A stretch of 64,000 nucleotides of DNA from Oscheius tipulae (Eukaryota > Nematoda > Chromadorea > Rhabditida > Rhabditidae). The stretch lies in contig JASJZH010000006.1 in the NCBI GenBank assembly GCA_037178975.1, positions 868,001 to 932,000 of the forward strand, given 5' to 3'. Every line of letters begins with the position of its first letter. The first letter of the stretch is position 1. This document shows positions 1 to 9,998 of this stretch, in pieces. The notes beneath the pieces are model-generated. The model made no database searches and was not told the DNA's origin. It saw only the letters and a program-made list of their open reading frames with translations. The position numbers were made by a program, and so were the translations under genes.

Positions 1-2546
1 CGTCCTCCAGGAGATTGGGCACAAGGGGTGTGTCGGTAGGTGAACAGGAAAATCATCAGTGCCTCTTCAGTTCCATTTGGTGACTTTTTGAGCGCTTGTT
101 TGAACGTTGCGACGAACCTTTCAGCTTGACCATTCGATTGTGGATTATATGGTGGACTTCGTGTGTGATTGATTCCTCTCTTCTTACAGTAATCAGCAAA
201 CTCTTCGGAAGTAAACTGTGTGCCATTGTCGCTGACTAATGTCTTTGGGTATCCAAACTGGGAGAACAGTCGATCCAGTGTCTTCGTAGTAGTAGAAGTA
301 GTGGCAGCATTCAAAGGGAAAATTTCCGGCCATTTGGAATAGGCGTCGACGACGATGATGTACATCTTACCATTTATGGGTCCAGCAAAATCCAGATGAA
401 TCCTTTCCCATGGCTCGTTCGGTGTGGACCAAGGCGACAGAGTTGTCTTGATCGGGGTCTTGGCAGCCAACTGACAGTCTTCACAGAGTTGAACGTACTC
501 GTCGATATCCCGATTGACGTTGATCCAGAAAACGTGTTCCATAGCTAGAGACTTCATCCTTGTAGAGCCGGGATGACCATTGTGCAGGACTTGAAGGACA
601 CGCTTCTGGAGTGAAGCCGGAATCAGGACACGGTCCTGGAAGAAGAGACAGCCATCGCGCAGGAACAGTGAGTGTCTGATGGAGTTGTACTTCTTGAGAT
701 CCGGACTTGGTTTGCTAGGCCAAGTGTACTTCGTGATGTAGTTTACCAGCTGCGAGTGAATGGGATCCTTGGCAGTGGCGTTGGAGACATCTTCAGCAGA
801 GATGGGCATCTGCTGGATGATGTTATTGTAAATGAACTTGGCATCCCTCTCGATTTCGGCAATGACGTAGTCTTCTTCCGGACGGGTTTGCGAGCTGATC
901 AATCGGGACAGAGCATCGGCTTGTCCAAATGACGTCGTGTTGCGGTACTCGATCTTGAAGTCGTATCCTAAGAGTGTCAGGCACCAGCGTTGTAGGCGAT
1001 TAGCAGTGTAGACGGGGACACCAGACTTCGAACCAAAGATACTGAGCAACGGCTTGTGATCGGTTAACAGCAGGAACCGGCGTCCGTGGATGAAACGGTG
1101 GAACTTCTTGACCGCGAATACTAGGGCCAGACCTTCCTTCTCGATTTGACCATAATTTCGTTCGGCGTCATTGAGAGAACGGCAAATATGATAAACAGCT
1201 TTCTCGGTACCGTCTGGGAAGCGGTGAGACATCACGGCACCAATTCCATAGTTGCTCGCATCGGCAGCCACAATGATGGGGAGAGAGGGATTGTAGTGAG
1301 CCAAATGGAGTTCGGAACTGAGTATCTGCTTGGCCTGCTCGAAAACATCGTCGCATTCCTTTGACCAGATAAAAGGAACGTCCTTTCTCGTCAGATTGTC
1401 CATAGGCTCGCGGAGAGTACGGAAATCAGGAATGAAGGCACTGTAGAAAGACAGCATACCCAGGAACGAGCGGAGTTGAGAGACATCTTTCGGAGCTGGC
1501 ATGTCCACAATAGCTTTGATCTTCATTGGGTCCGGTTTTCTTCCTTCGGCTGAGATCACGAAACCCAGGTAGTTGAGCGAGGGCACAGCAAAACGGCACT
1601 TCTCGATACGTAGATGGAAACCGAATTGTTGTATGCGGTTTAGTAGAGCTTCTAGGTTCTTCTCGTGTTCCTCCAAAGTTCGACCAGTAACGATCACATC
1701 ATCCATGTAAGCTGCCGTAGCTGTCAATCCAGAGATCATCTGGTCCATTATCTTCTGGAAGATACCGGGCGCCGTTTTGACTCCGAATGGTAGACGGTTG
1801 TACTGAAAGAGACCTCGGTGCGTGTTGATAGTCAATAACGTTTTGGACTCTTCCGAAACCTCGATTTGCAGATAGGCATCGGCGAGGTCGATCGTCGAGA
1901 AAACGATTCCTTCATTCAGCTTCGAGAGAACATCGTCGACGGTCGGTAGTGGGTGCTGGTTCGGCCGGAGAGCATCATTGAGACCTGTAGAGTAGTCATT
2001 GCAGAGACGGAGGCTTCCATTAGCCTTTCTGACCGCAACGATTGGTGCGGCCCATTCCGAGGATTCCACAGATGAGATGACGTTCAGCGACAGTAAGCGG
2101 TCAATCTCTTTGTCCAGCAGCTCCAAGGAGGCGTGTGGGACGGGCCTTCTGCGAACATATGTAGGGTGAACATCTGGTTTGAGATACAAGACAGCTTTGG
2201 TCTTGTTGCACAGTCCGAGCGATTCGTCGAAGACCTTTGGGAACTTCTTCTTCAGCTGGTTTGCCAGAGTGTCCTTGGTGTTGTTGTTTGACAGCATGCG
2301 TACGGTGTGGTTCTTGAGACGACTGAGAGCCTCTGCGAAAAACGGCACTTGGATGAGCCATGGTGAACCCACGAGATCCAGGTTCGCGGTAACATAGGCA
2401 TCTCCATTACCAATAGCATCTGCGAGTGAGAAGTACAGCTTGACCAAGACATTCGATAGGTGTTCCATTGGCACTGGACAGACGGACATCATTGTGTTCC
2501 AGCGTAGGCGATCCGATCTTCCTCCATGTGCCTTCAGAGATGAGAG
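1..2546 (-). CDS. pol: Retrotransposon pol: RT, RNase H, integrase (runs off window)
   Basis: This frame was checked codon by codon and has no stop from 2546 to the window edge. Homologous sequence starts near 2455. In order: RT with a YMDD catalytic box (codons near 1690-1710), RNase H with AADASNYGIGAV (about 1240-1275) and LTDHKPLL (about 1050), an integrase HHCC zinc finger (H-x3-H near 560, CEDC near 475), and the integrase D,D,E core with LDFAGP (about 380), VSDNGTQF (about 230) and NPQSNGQAERF (about 130). The C-terminal integrase is outside the window. It is entered from the gag-protease frame by a +1 shift near 2440-2475. The intact catalytic residues suggest a potentially active or very young copy, although the truncated 5' end argues against autonomy. 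Confidence 0.88.
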
Positions 2547-3342
2547 TCACTTCAGCACCAGTATCAACTTGCAGCAAAACGTTGACATTGTTGATGTAGA
2601 CGTCAGCATGATGTTGGTCTGTTGAGGTTAGCTTGGCAACAACTGCTCGATTCTTCAATGAACGATTCTTCGTCTTCTGTTGATGTTGAGGTACCTTCGT
2701 GTTGTTACGACAGTCAGCTTTCCAGTGATTTCCTTGACAAACGGGACATGGAGACGGCGGCGGTCCTCTCTTCGGCTTGGCGAATGTGTCCTGTTTGAAG
2801 CATTGATTTCTGGGCTGGTTGACCGCTTTGATGTCTGGTGTGAAGTTTTCGACAGCCAGAGCATCTTCCTTCGTCTTCTTCCACGCGAAGTAGTCGGTGT
2901 AGAGGTCATCAACAGTGGCTGCAGGGTTCTTCTCCAGAATGTGCATGAATCTCAGACGATATTCTGCATGACGTGGATCTTGCAACGCTGTGATCATCTT
3001 TAGAGACTGCAGTTCGTTGATCTTCATAGTTGTTAGCTGTGCCGACGATGTTGCATGTTTGATCGTGTTGACTAGCCCGAGGAGATCCTTCCCGTACGGA
3101 TGTTCCAGGTTGAAGAAATCCAGTCGTCTGCGGAAGAGTGATTTCTTGCAGCCAAACAGAAACTGGAGGCTGGTAGTTGTTTGTTCCCAGTTCATGTCGT
3201 TGACATCTAGAGGGATATTGCTCTTCAGAAAGTGATCGTAGCAATGGTCGTCTAGTAGATCAACCAGAAGTCGTGTCTTCTGCTGCTCACTGAGACTTGA
3301 TCCTTCGTTGGCCAGTGTGTTCTTGATCCGGTTGAACCACAA
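2407..3342 (-). CDS. gag: Retrotransposon gag with zinc knuckle and aspartic protease
   Basis: About 311 codons. The first part reads as gypsy-type gag (capsid-like helices; the run WEQTTTSLQFLFG is typical). It is followed by a CCHC zinc knuckle, CPVCQGNHWKADC (about 2707-2745), which binds RNA. An aspartic protease active-site motif, VDTGAEVTLIS, lies at about 2540-2572. The frame begins right after a TAA with no good ATG (first codon TTG), so the true N-terminus is missing. It ends at 2407, about 30 nt after the sequence diverges from protease/pol homology, where pol continues one base over. Confidence 0.82.
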   Translation of the reverse strand: MWFNRIKNTLANEGSSLSEQQKTRLLVDLLDDHCYDHFLKSNIPLDVNDMNWEQTTTSLQFLFGCKKSLFRRRLDFFNLEHPYGKDLLGLVNTIKHATSSAQLTTMKINELQSLKMITALQDPRHAEYRLRFMHILEKNPAATVDDLYTDYFAWKKTKEDALAVENFTPDIKAVNQPRNQCFKQDTFAKPKRGPPPSPCPVCQGNHWKADCRNNTKVPQHQQKTKNRSLKNRAVVAKLTSTDQHHADVYINNVNVLLQVDTGAEVTLISEGTWRKIGSPTLEHNDVRLSSANGTPIECLGQAVLLTRRCYW

Positions 3343-3650
3343 ACTTTATTTGAAAAATTTTAAGCAACTGGACGATAGTGTTTGAAAAGGATTGTAGCGT
3401 GGACAATCTTCCACTCGTCGAATTCTTATAGAACTGGAACTCGGCGGAAATGCAAGCATTGTCCATGTTTGTCCAACTGACATTGTGAACTTTAATGTGA
3501 AGATCTTTCCTGTTTTCATCAAAAGCTTCAGAAGAAGCTCTATAGAGGATGCTAAAGAGATTGGAGTCTAACCGTCTTTCTCCATTGAAGTAGATATTGT
3601 CGTAGCCAACAAAGCCATCTGGAGCGAATGCCGTGAAAAAAAATTACCGA
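3291..3650 (-). other. Open frame of ~115 codons next to the retrotransposon, origin unknown
   Basis: On the minus strand a frame stays open from about 3650 to 3291 and has ordinary coding-like composition (for example GYDNIYFNGERR and HIKVHNVSWTN). It overlaps the start of the gag frame in another register and has no initiator ATG or clear splice acceptor. I do not recognise it. It may be a remnant exon of a host gene interrupted by the transposon. Confidence 0.25.
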
Positions 3651-4014
3651 GTCTGCTGTCGAGATAAGATTCAAGCCTAGCTATCTATCAAAAAGTGAAC
3701 AAAGATATCAGCTTATTTGATTCATTGAACATCATGAGTTTTGTCACGAATTTACCCATATTGACCTATTTATGAAAAATGTGTGTCTAAGGTATTCCAA
3801 GGAAAGCTTCATCATATTTGTCTACCGCCAGAGCACAACGATTTGTGTCTTTCTGGCTTCTGCGCCTGCTTGGTGATGTGATGCCTAGCGGTTGAGTCAT
3901 TAGTTTGGTCACAGCTTTCGAAATTCGAGGGCACTTCCGTCATTGCAAGAAACCCTAAGTAACTGCTGGCCTGTAATTCGCAATCTCCAGAACAGCATCA
4001 ATAATTGCGACTCC
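3651..4014. other. Intergenic, no supported gene
   Basis: AT-rich sequence between the retrotransposon flank and the decayed gene. A tRNA-like A-box string occurs near 3881 but there is no cloverleaf. Confidence 0.5.
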
Positions 4015-4905
4015 TCTTTTTTGACAGAAATGCCACCGTGACAGCTCGTTACCTAGGAACCGTCTCTAGTATAAATATCACTCAAACAGATAGTGAGAAG
4101 ACACCTGCTCCAAACAAGAGTACGTTCTTCAGCTTTCTTATATTTTTTCCAGTTTTTTTTTTCGTTTTTCAGAATCTGCAATGGTTCTTCGCTGGGTCTT
4201 GAAGAGACTACGTGCCGTGTTTTATAGACGTGTTCGTGCTCCTTTACGGTAAGATTTTTCTAGTAATCTTAGTAGTATTATCAACAAACAAGATGACTAG
4301 CACTAATAACTGTTTCCGGAATGTCACACCTTTTTTTGAAGTTTACACGACCGGAACTGGGTGGGAGATCTTAAAGATGTGTGCCCAAACAGTTTCGTTT
4401 AGACATTGAGCTCATTTCTGATACTATTCATGAAATCTATATCGAGCGTTTTATTAACTTTGCTGAATCATCTGAATCGCATCGTTACGCTTTATTAGAA
4501 TAGTACATGTTTCGAGCTCGCCATCGAACTCAGAGCCCCTGAAAACCAGTATGTAGAAACTGCAATGCATTCGCATGGTCTAACTACCAGCCCTCAGCGT
4601 CTTTTGTCCAAGATACTTCAGTCTTGAATGATAGATTCCAATAGAGTGTAGAGAATTGCTCGTTTAGCTACCATACACTGAGCCTGATAAAGTCTGTATA
4701 TTTTGGAAGCTTATCCTCAGACTCTGACGATACTTTGAGCTCTTCTCCTCTGCCTCCGAGTTTGCCGTTTTCTACCAACCATAAACAGCTGTTTGATAGT
4801 GATTCGCTCCGATCTTCCAACGGTCAGAGTCCAGACAAAAGCGAATGGGTTAGAGTCGCAGAGCGTAATCAAGCCACAGCCAGCGCCCTCACTATCCATT
4901 ATTGA
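4015..4905 (+). pseudogene. Decayed multi-exon gene, product not recognised
   Basis: Exon-like pieces join in phase at first: about 4015-4120, with a GTACGT donor, then 4174-4251 after TTTTTCAG (MVLRWVLKRLRAVFYRR), then RLHDRNWVGDLKDV after an AG at about 4341. A shift near 4378-4383 (GTGTG stretch) moves to another frame. From there to 4902 one frame reads as protein-like sequence but is broken by TAG at 4501, TGA at 4540 and TAG at 4639. The last part is Ser/Pro-rich and ends at a TGA near 4903. The product family is unknown. A live gene with extra introns that skip the stops is possible but I could not build one. Confidence 0.4.
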
Positions 4906-5493
4906 ATACCAATTTCGTTTTTGATGTATCTGTTTTAATAGGAAAGTAATTTTTTGTTAACTTATTCGTTTCTAACAGTTCCTGTGTAGAATCGAGGCTC
5001 TCTTCTGTTATACCTTCTCTGCCAGATAACCATTACGAACAGTTTTATCTAACAGACTCTGGCGGAAAAGCACGATTTTGTGATAAAACAAGCATAGTCT
5101 GTGAACATGTGCTTCAGTGACATCACAGCTGGTCCATCTTTCTTGCTGTTTTTCTGCCGTCGGAAACGAGAGACAGCTAGCGACGGTTTATCGATTTTGC
5201 CTCAACGCCGGCCCTCTGACCGCAGCCTTTGTTTCTGTTCAAACTATTAAGTCTTAATTGATATAGATTGTCGTAAATTTCCAATTGTTTTGCTTTCATA
5301 ATATTTGGTCCTGAAGAAATATTTATACTCAAAGGCTGACTGTAATCCTCTGGGACGGTCTGAACAAATTGAGCCGTTTTGTCTTTGACGATCCTCATAC
5401 GTCAAAACGTTGTTCCAGAAGTCAATGCGAAGTCCAATCCGTCTGTCACTGCTTTAAACTTTCCTTTGCCGATCAAATCAAAATATTTTCAGG
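4906..5493. other. Intergenic; likely promoter/outron of the next gene
   Basis: No supported gene. The stretch ends in AAAATATTTTCAG immediately before the ATG at 5494, a strong splice or trans-splice acceptor. A 73-codon minus-strand frame (5177-5398) has no family signature. Confidence 0.5.
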
Positions 5494-8366
5494 ATGAACA
5501 ATAATGAAGAGAGAATGGAAGTGGACGAGGATGAGGATCCTCCTATTCTAGCAGCAGAGCCTCCACAAGAACCGGCTATAGAATTGGAGAGACCAGAGAG
5601 AGGCCAGGCCAGAACTAGAGACAGAGTCCGTACTCGCCAGCAGAGGAACAATGGAGTTCCTCCTCGTGTTTCCCATCAGCTTTTTGAAGACGAAGACGAA
5701 ATCAGAGAATTCACCGAAGAAGACTATGCCCTTTACGCCACGCCGAGTCATTCGATGATGCGACGCCGGATCCGAACTCCTGACAGGCTAAGACGACTTA
5801 TTGATCAGGAGAGAGAGGAACTTTTGAATCTGGCTGATATGTTGGAAGATGAAGTCATAGGTCAGGCTGGAGACCGAATGGACGATGAAGATCTGCCAGG
5901 AGGCAGCAATGAAGCAGAGCCCAGAAAGAAGAGAACCCGCGAGGAGATCAAGGAAGTTGGTATTTTAATATTTATTTGCTGAAAGGCAAAAAAAGGCTTT
6001 GAAATGAAAAGTAAAACTAATAATTTGATTGCGATAATCACAGTTTTCGAAAAAATCATACATTCAATACACCGCGCAGTGTCTGTCTCTCTGCTTGTTG
6101 ACTTTTAGCAAAAATTGATGTACTGCGCTCTTTCGATCCGAGCAACCTGGATTCGACATTCATGTAAGAAAAATAGCGCTGAATTTTTGCAATGTTTCTC
6201 TAGGCAACGAGTTTTCAATTTCAGGAAGACTGCATGGATATCTTCGAAGAGCTGGACTACGAAACCATCCGCAACGCTGTGGATAAGGTGCTCTCATTTA
6301 ATGTCTTTTCACACCCTTTTTTCTATTTTCAGTGTAGTTATCGCGACAGGGTCCGACTGAATATGACGTGTAAAGCTTTCGACCATCTCTTCAAAATTGA
6401 GAAAACGTGGAGATCTGTCAAAGCTCGCGGAGTCTTGTTCAAGGACGTATGGTTTTTTTCTGCTTCTCACATGAAGTTCTTTTGAGGGTGTCATCGAGGT
6501 GATGGTGACTCCATTCAAAAGAGTTCGGGCGCTTGAAGACGTGACAGCTTCCCGGTACCAGGTCGTCGCCCCTTACATCTGCTTGACTGTGAGTTTTTCA
6601 ACTAATTTTCTCGTACAGACTGTCAAATGCAAACTTTTGCTAGAACGAGATTGGGTGAATACAACATAAACAAAAAGTGAACTCGATCGAAAACAGTAGC
6701 AGAACTTTGCGTAGTACAGTTAAAAAATAGAAGATGCTTTGCAGGGAGACCTAGACCAGCCCACTGTCGAGACGATCGCCGCAGCCCTCAAGAAGAACAG
6801 CGCCAAGATTGACAAAATTGTTATCAACCCAGTTAGCTGGGGAACTGGAACCTCAAACTTTGACCTCGCTCCGGAAGTCATCACAAGGTTGGCCGAGGTA
6901 GTTCTAATTGATTTATTTGAAGCTTGTTTTTTTCAGTCTTGTAAAGCCACAAAGCTCCACATTTGCACTAACACCACGACCAATGTGGAGCTGTTAACCA
7001 GCCGTCGTCAGGCGAAGATTGTAAATTTGTTCTAACTGATTTTTCAAGTTGCTTCTTTTAGCTAAAACACTTGATCCTGGGAACCAGTCTCTCCATCAAT
7101 CAATGGCAGCTCGAGAAGCAGCAGTTTCATACGTTGGTTGCCAAGCATCGCGACAATCTTGATCCCAAGTGCGTAATTCCCCTGATCAAGGTTGGTTTTT
7201 ACAAAAAAAAATGACGGCACAGAGAGTTTCGAGACTATCAGAGGCACTTAATATTAGGTAGAATAGCATGGTTGAAATCGAGCACTAGATCGACACAGTG
7301 TGACAACGACAATATCGACTTTTCAGGAATGGGTCGAGGAAAAGAGAATCATCAAGTTCCTCCAACTCGGTCTAGCTGATCCGGCTGTCGATCCTACTGA
7401 AGCTCTCCGTATCATAGGACTAGATGTGGACATTCCTGGAGATCCTCTCTGGACTCGCTACTACCACAAGACTACTGTAAACCAGTTTCTCCCGGTTAAA
7501 TGGTCTCAACCCAACACCGCCAACCAAGGCTGGCTGTTCTACAACGAAAAAGCTACCGATCCGGACCAGACGATCCTTCTCGCTTTTTTCATTGGCCAGA
7601 GGATCACCATCGGATCGGTCGAGGGGCTGAAGGCCAACAAGAAGCTCCTTCCCCAGGAGATCCTTGATCAAGTTAGACCGAGGAACTTCGACACCGAGGA
7701 CTTCCATGCAGACATCACCGAGAGACTGCATGCCGCTTCACGAACCAACATGATCGGGTAAGAATTGTTTCACCGGCAGAAGCGCTGCCAGCTCTGCCAT
7801 GAAATTTGAAAGTCGCATATCGAAATATATCCTGCTGCACATTGAAAACTCGTGCGCTATTTTCTACCTTCGAATTAGTCTATACATTTTACATCGCACT
7901 TGAACCATTTTTCAAACAAAACAATCTTTTTGCAGAATGATTAGAGAGCATCGTATGTATTGGCTCGGCTACAGAGACATATTTCCGGAGCACCCTCGTG
8001 CAAGTGAGTTTTTTCTTTTTGCTTTGTTCTCTAAGGCAAACGAATTCTATTCTGTGATGAGCCTTGACTATAAGAGAACACTTATTATCCTTTACCTCCG
8101 TAGTTTCGAAGAGTTAAGGTTCTAACAGTCTATTTGTAGGAGCCCCGCCATCGGGACAATCAAATCAGCCCGCGCCTTCACGTCCACGCCTCCCAGTAGA
8201 AGTACCTGAACAGGGAACTATGAGAGGCAACGAAGCTCCAAGTTCAAATCAGCTAGTTACGAATGCCCCTGCCATCAACCTGCTAGTCGATGGCGACAAC
8301 CAGATTATTGATGATCTTTTGTACGGCGGCACACCTCGCTCTCCCTTACTGTATAGATCCCCTTAA
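5494..8366 (+). CDS. F-box/FTH-like protein with acidic N-terminus (multi-exon)
   Basis: Likely an SCF ubiquitin-ligase substrate adaptor. Exon 1 (5494-5959) encodes a strongly acidic and basic-patch region (MNNNEERMEVDEDED..., ending KKRTREEIKEV). The F-box is split over 6234-6287 and 6333-6446: MDIFEELDYETIRNAVDK then SYRDRVRLNMTCKAFDHLF. Downstream exons (about 6511-6590, 6745-6897, 6937-7020, 7062-7192, 7328-7757, 7936-8004, 8140-8366) join in phase. They give a long FTH/leucine-rich-like region and a Pro/Ser-rich tail ending at TAA 8364. Start choice is uncertain: exon 2 (6109-6163) does not join exon 3 in the F-box frame, while the F-box has its own ATG at 6234 nine nt after TTTCAG. The locus may therefore be one gene with an unresolved junction, or two overlapping transcripts. 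The F-box call is by pattern. Confidence 0.7.
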
Positions 8367-8886
8367 GCAAGCAAAGCGAAAAACAAAACACAATGCTTTG
8401 GAATGAGCTGTCGTCTTATTTTCCTGTAGATACTTTTAACTTCCTTACACAAGGTTAGGTGTGAAAGTATTCCTCTAACCAAAAAATGAAAACCCCAAGA
8501 AGTAATTCATCGTTTATGCTCCTACACAGCCTTCTTGCCTAGATTTCTTTCCTAGAGTTTCTGCTTATAATTTTTACCCCCATGTTCTTTTTCTATTGGG
8601 GCTCGCAAAAAAATTTTTTTTTGAATGTTATTTCTGCAAATGAAGAATCTATCTCTCCTCAAAATTAAACCATAGATTGGCTGTCATTTTGAGTTCAGAT
8701 TCATTGAACGTAAGAACACTAGGTTTTCAAGAAGGGTAGTACTATAACTTCTTGATTTTCCTGCTTGTTTCGGTAATTAGTGTTCAGTGCTCCAGAACAG
8801 AAGTAGAAAGTTTAGGGATCTTTTTGCCAAACGGTTTATAACCAATGCTTTTTATAGTGAATTTCCGTGAGCGTCGAGCAGAGTTC
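8367..8886. other. Intergenic with homopolymer runs
   Basis: Spacer between the F-box gene and the acidic protein gene, with A/T runs near 8608-8625. An AG acceptor at 8857 (CTTTTTATAG) lies 29 nt before the ATG of the next gene, as expected for a trans-splice or intron acceptor. No gene seen. Confidence 0.5.
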
Positions 8887-9255
8887 ATGGAACCTATGCC
8901 CAATCTCCGTCCTCAGGTGCAGCCCGAAAGAGCACAGAGACAAGAAGAAGAAGATCTGATGATAGGAGTAAACATTCCGATGGAATCGGATGACTCGTTC
9001 AGCGTCGAGATGAGCTCTCCTCATTACACGCCGGAAGCAGGATCTCCTGTACAAGAGGAAACCGATGAAGAAGAGATTTGGCCATTCTATGGCAACTCTT
9101 CGGATGAGGACTTGACCGATGATGAGTCGCCAAGATACTCTCCGGATCGTGAGCAATACGAACAGATCACGGAAGCTTCAGAATCCGCAGAGCAGGCACA
9201 GGCTGGACAGCTTTATCCCAACCAGCTGCAAGCGATTGACCACCACGAACTCTAA
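8887..9255 (+). CDS. Small acidic protein, unrecognised
   Basis: Single exon, 122 residues, rich in Asp/Glu, Ser and Pro (for example DEEEIWPFYG and DDESPRYSPD), so probably disordered; no signal peptide or membrane segment. An upstream in-frame ATG at 8845 lies before a probable splice acceptor at 8857, so the ATG at 8887 is preferred. The acidic, Pro-rich style resembles the N- and C-terminal parts of the upstream F-box-like gene in the same orientation. It may be a related fragment or the last exon of that locus. AATAAA sites follow at 9544 and 9846. Function unknown. Confidence 0.55.
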   Translation: MEPMPNLRPQVQPERAQRQEEEDLMIGVNIPMESDDSFSVEMSSPHYTPEAGSPVQEETDEEEIWPFYGNSSDEDLTDDESPRYSPDREQYEQITEASESAEQAQAGQLYPNQLQAIDHHEL

Positions 9256-9998
9256 GTGAATCGTGTTTCACAGCAGCCAGAATGAAATCTAATTGGAGAT
9301 TCACAATCTCACCCAAAAAAATTTTAAAAAATCCCAAAAAAGTTTTTAAAAAAGTTGTATAATTGAGTATCCTGTTGTCTTCTGGTCCATTCTACGGTCT
9401 CCAGTCTACTGGTCCCCGCATCCCTGCAAATGTTATATCCAGTTTTCTAGTAATATCGGTTCTGTAGTTTAGTTTAAGTTTTTGATCATGTACCCAGTAG
9501 CATAACACTATTGGTCGGCTTCTATTGTTTTTCTAAAGTTGGCAATAAAGAACCTTATTTCTAAGACAGAACAAAATGAATCTGTTCAAGAAGAATCACC
9601 TATCCATCTAAAAATGATGTTGCAGATGAAACTGATTAAAAAATAAGGAAGAATGAGTGACTTTCTCAAAAATAAATAATAGCTTGATTTGTGATTCGTC
9701 TAACTTTGTTAAAATCCAACATTCAGGAGCTGACTTAAAAAATGGTTACACCTTTGAACGTGTCCTAGTTAAAAAGTCGTAAAATTCAGTTGTTTTAATG
9801 GTCTTATCCATTTTCTCTCCCTCGCTAGCTTTTCTCTTTTTCCGACAATAAAGCTTTTGGAAAAAGCACTATATCTTGGCCTGACATTCAATTATCCAGA
9901 ATGTCCTGACCTATTGTCGCTCATCTGCTTTCTGCATTAATCTTTCTTGTTAGTGGTTTTGGAAAACGAACGACTGCTCATTTCGACTGTGACAAGTA
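9256..9998. other. Intergenic; 3' end of acidic gene and promoter of next gene
   Basis: Contains AATAAA at 9544-9549 and about 9846, then AT-rich sequence up to the ATG at 9999. No other gene supported. Confidence 0.5.

Larger units (their letters stand above)
1..3345 (-). mobile_element. Ty3/gypsy-type LTR retrotransposon, partial
   Basis: Minus-strand gag-protease and reverse transcriptase-RNase H-integrase order, as in Ty3/gypsy elements, which copy themselves through RNA. The 3' end (rest of integrase, 3' LTR) lies beyond the window edge. At the other side gag homology begins abruptly at about 3342 directly after a TAA, and no LTR, primer-binding site or upstream gag is visible, so the 5' end seems lost. 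Both frames are free of stop codons, which points to recent insertion. One shift of frame separates protease from RT. Confidence 0.9.

Noticed and set aside
5177..5398. 73-codon minus-strand frame
   Set aside because: No signature and no splice context; lies in the probable promoter of the F-box gene.
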